A stretch of DNA of 64,000 nt from Henriciella aquimarina. Its GTDB lineage: Bacteria; Pseudomonadota; Alphaproteobacteria; Caulobacterales; Hyphomonadaceae. Made by a program: the position numbers and the translations under genes. Of the stretch, positions 62,728-64,000 are shown piece after piece (the stretch's first letter is position 1; each line of letters begins with the position of its first letter). The stretch covers positions 1 to 64,000 of the forward strand of contig NZ_NCST01000116.1 in the NCBI RefSeq assembly GCF_002088975.1, in the 5' to 3' direction. Below the pieces are notes generated by a model. It saw nothing but the letters and a program-made list of their open reading frames with translations. It did no database searches and was not told where the DNA came from.

Positions 62728-63300
62728 ATGGACTATAACGTCACCGTAAAACTTCATGAGGCGCTGAAAGGCATCGAGGACAGGACCTGTCTCGTGCTCG
62801 ATGACGATGCGCCTTTTCTGCAGCGCCTCGGCCGCGCGCTGACCCAGCGGGGCTTTCTCGTCTCTGCCGTGTCCTCCGTCGCCGAAGCCAAGGACATCGC
62901 CCGGATGAACCCGCCGGCCTTTGCCGTGCTGGATCTCCGCCTCGAAGACGGCTCCGGGCTCGACGTCGTGGAAATCCTCCATCACTACCGCCCCGATGCC
63001 CGCGCCGTCATCCTGACCGGCTACGGTGCCATCGCTACAGCTGTGGCGGCGGTAAAGGCTGGAGCGGCCGACTATCTGGCCAAGCCGGCCGAAGTCGAGG
63101 ACATTATCCGCGCCCTGGTCAACAGCTCCGAAGGAATGCCGGAACCGCCGGAAAATCCGATGTCAGCCGACCGGGTCCGCTGGGAACATATTCAGCGGGT
63201 CTATGAGCTCTGCAATCACAATGTTTCGGAGACCGCCCGGCGCCTCAACATGCACCGCCGCACGCTGCAGCGTATCCTGGCAAAGCGCGCACCGCGCTAA
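62728..63300 (+). CDS. regA: Redox response regulator RegA/ActR/PrrA
   Basis: The 190-residue regulator has a receiver (acidic pocket D25-D27, acceptor D69 in VLDLRLEDGSGLD, K in LAKPAEVED) and a C-terminal Fis-type HTH (NHNVSETARRLNMHRRTLQR), with the usual proline-rich linker. It follows regB by three bases. RegA homologues control respiration, carbon and nitrogen fixation and electron transport genes according to oxygen. Confidence 0.95.
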   Translation: MDYNVTVKLHEALKGIEDRTCLVLDDDAPFLQRLGRALTQRGFLVSAVSSVAEAKDIARMNPPAFAVLDLRLEDGSGLDVVEILHHYRPDARAVILTGYGAIATAVAAVKAGAADYLAKPAEVEDIIRALVNSSEGMPEPPENPMSADRVRWEHIQRVYELCNHNVSETARRLNMHRRTLQRILAKRAPR

Positions 63301-63306
63301 ATCGGA

Positions 63307-64000
63307 TCAGGCCGGCCCCTTCGGCCCGAGCGACGAGGTCTTCTTCGTCGGATCGGGTGTCTTGTCCTTGAACTTGCAGATGTCGGCAATCACGCAGTCC
63401 CAGCATTTCGGCTTGCGCGCGGTGCAGACATAGCGCCCGTGCAGGATGAGCCAGTGATGCGCGCCCTTCTTGAACTCCGGCGGCGTTACCCGCTCCAGCT
63501 GTGCCTCGACCTCATCGGGGGTCTTGCCGGGCGCAAGGCCGGTACGGTTCGAGACGCGGAAGATGTGGGTGTCCACGGCAATGGTCTCATGGCCGAAGGC
63601 TTCGTTCAGCACGACATTGGCCGTCTTGCGTCCGACACCGGGAAGCTTGGTCAGCTCGTCACGGTTTTCCGGAACCTTGCCGTCATAATCGTCGATCAGC
63701 ATCTGCGACAGGGCGATCACATTCTTTGCCTTGTTACGCCAGAGCCCGATTGTCTTGATGTGCTCGGCCACGCCTTCCTCGCCGAGCGCCAGCATCTTGT
63801 CCGGTGTATCGGCAATCTCGAAGAGCTTTCTGGTCGCCTTGTTCACCCCGACATCGGTGGCCTGCGCCGACAGCGCCACGGCGACGACCAGCGTATAGGG
63901 GTTGTGATATTTGAGTTCCGTCGTCGGCGCCGGACGATCCTCGGCGAGGGCCGCATAAAGCCGGGCGGTCTTTTCCGGGCCGAGCGTGGGCGCGGCGCGC
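63307..64000 (-). CDS. nth: Endonuclease III (5' end outside the window)
   Basis: About 231 residues are visible and the frame stays open to the window edge, so the N-terminus is missing. This DNA glycosylase/AP lyase removes oxidised pyrimidines. The helix-hairpin-helix with the catalytic lysine (LPGVGRKTANVVLNEAFG), the catalytic aspartate (VDTHIFRV) and the [4Fe-4S] cysteines C-x6-C-x2-C-x5-C (CTARKPKCWDCVIADIC) are all present. A lysine- and proline-rich tail (KTPDPTKKTSSLGPKGPA) follows the cluster. Confidence 0.95.
   Translation of the reverse strand, partial: RAAPTLGPEKTARLYAALAEDRPAPTTELKYHNPYTLVVAVALSAQATDVGVNKATRKLFEIADTPDKMLALGEEGVAEHIKTIGLWRNKAKNVIALSQMLIDDYDGKVPENRDELTKLPGVGRKTANVVLNEAFGHETIAVDTHIFRVSNRTGLAPGKTPDEVEAQLERVTPPEFKKGAHHWLILHGRYVCTARKPKCWDCVIADICKFKDKTPDPTKKTSSLGPKGPA

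Overview
ORGANISM. The window looks like an alphaproteobacterial chromosome, most probably from the Caulobacterales side (Hyphomonadaceae or Maricaulaceae). The signs are a RegB/RegA redox two-component pair with a SCO (SenC) gene beside it, a CpdR-type receiver next to an N-formylglutamate amidohydrolase, a CC0125/CC1285-type lipoprotein, the glnD-murJ-trpS run, a high-GC coding style, and two small RNAs carrying the UUUCCUCCCU linker of the alphaproteobacterial MmgR/suhB (ar8) family. The genus is inference; no rRNA is present. LAYOUT. 1-2537 is a complete IS21-family element (istA/istB) inserted in a TadE-like pilus gene whose 3' remnant (2538-2733) still precedes a TadG-like gene. 4565-8057 holds a TetR regulator and a minus-strand run (threonine aldolase, FolM-like SDR, Ca/Na antiporter, a 26-residue membrane microprotein). 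8149-13051 holds a Nudix hydrolase, a DsbA plus Lgt-like/TlpA pair, pgsA, uvrC and a small membrane protein. 13255-18452 has an aspartate aminotransferase, Dps under an overlapping Fur-like and OxyR-like palindrome, an sRNA, LysR, an S24/HTH protein, a DUF952 protein and pyrD. 18412-30968 has a MATE exporter, a deacetylase-fold protein, recQ, a GNAT-nitrilase fusion, an AmpG-like MFS carrier, two PaaI thioesterases, a flavin monooxygenase, an M23 lipoprotein, a TetR regulator, an HSL esterase and a CC0125-type lipoprotein. METABOLIC ISLAND. 31126-46702, with neighbours to 48421, reads as one nutrient-scavenging locus: a zinc metalloprotease lipoprotein, a D-aminoacylase-like amidohydrolase, a class-C serine hydrolase, a GntR regulator, a TonB receptor, a YkvI-type carrier, DgcN, DgcA, a DUF819 carrier and a second, membrane-anchored class-C serine hydrolase. 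Five consecutive genes overlap or abut. DgcN and DgcA belong to the families that convert D-glutamate through N-acetyl-D-glutamate to N-acetyl-L-glutamate, so I infer a system for using D-amino-acid-containing peptides, perhaps peptidoglycan debris. An Lrp regulator, a small ACT-like protein and a VOC protein follow. RIGHT PART. 48440-53292 has FecR and an ECF sigma factor, tRNA-Val(GAC), cpdR, N-formylglutamate amidohydrolase, a second MmgR-like sRNA, an XRE regulator and hisN. 53348-58821 is glnD, murJ, trpS. 58866-63300 is a respiration-linked block: PCu(A)C copper chaperone, PHA depolymerase, SCO protein, regB and regA. The window ends inside nth (minus strand). No gene-free stretch exceeds about 300 bases.
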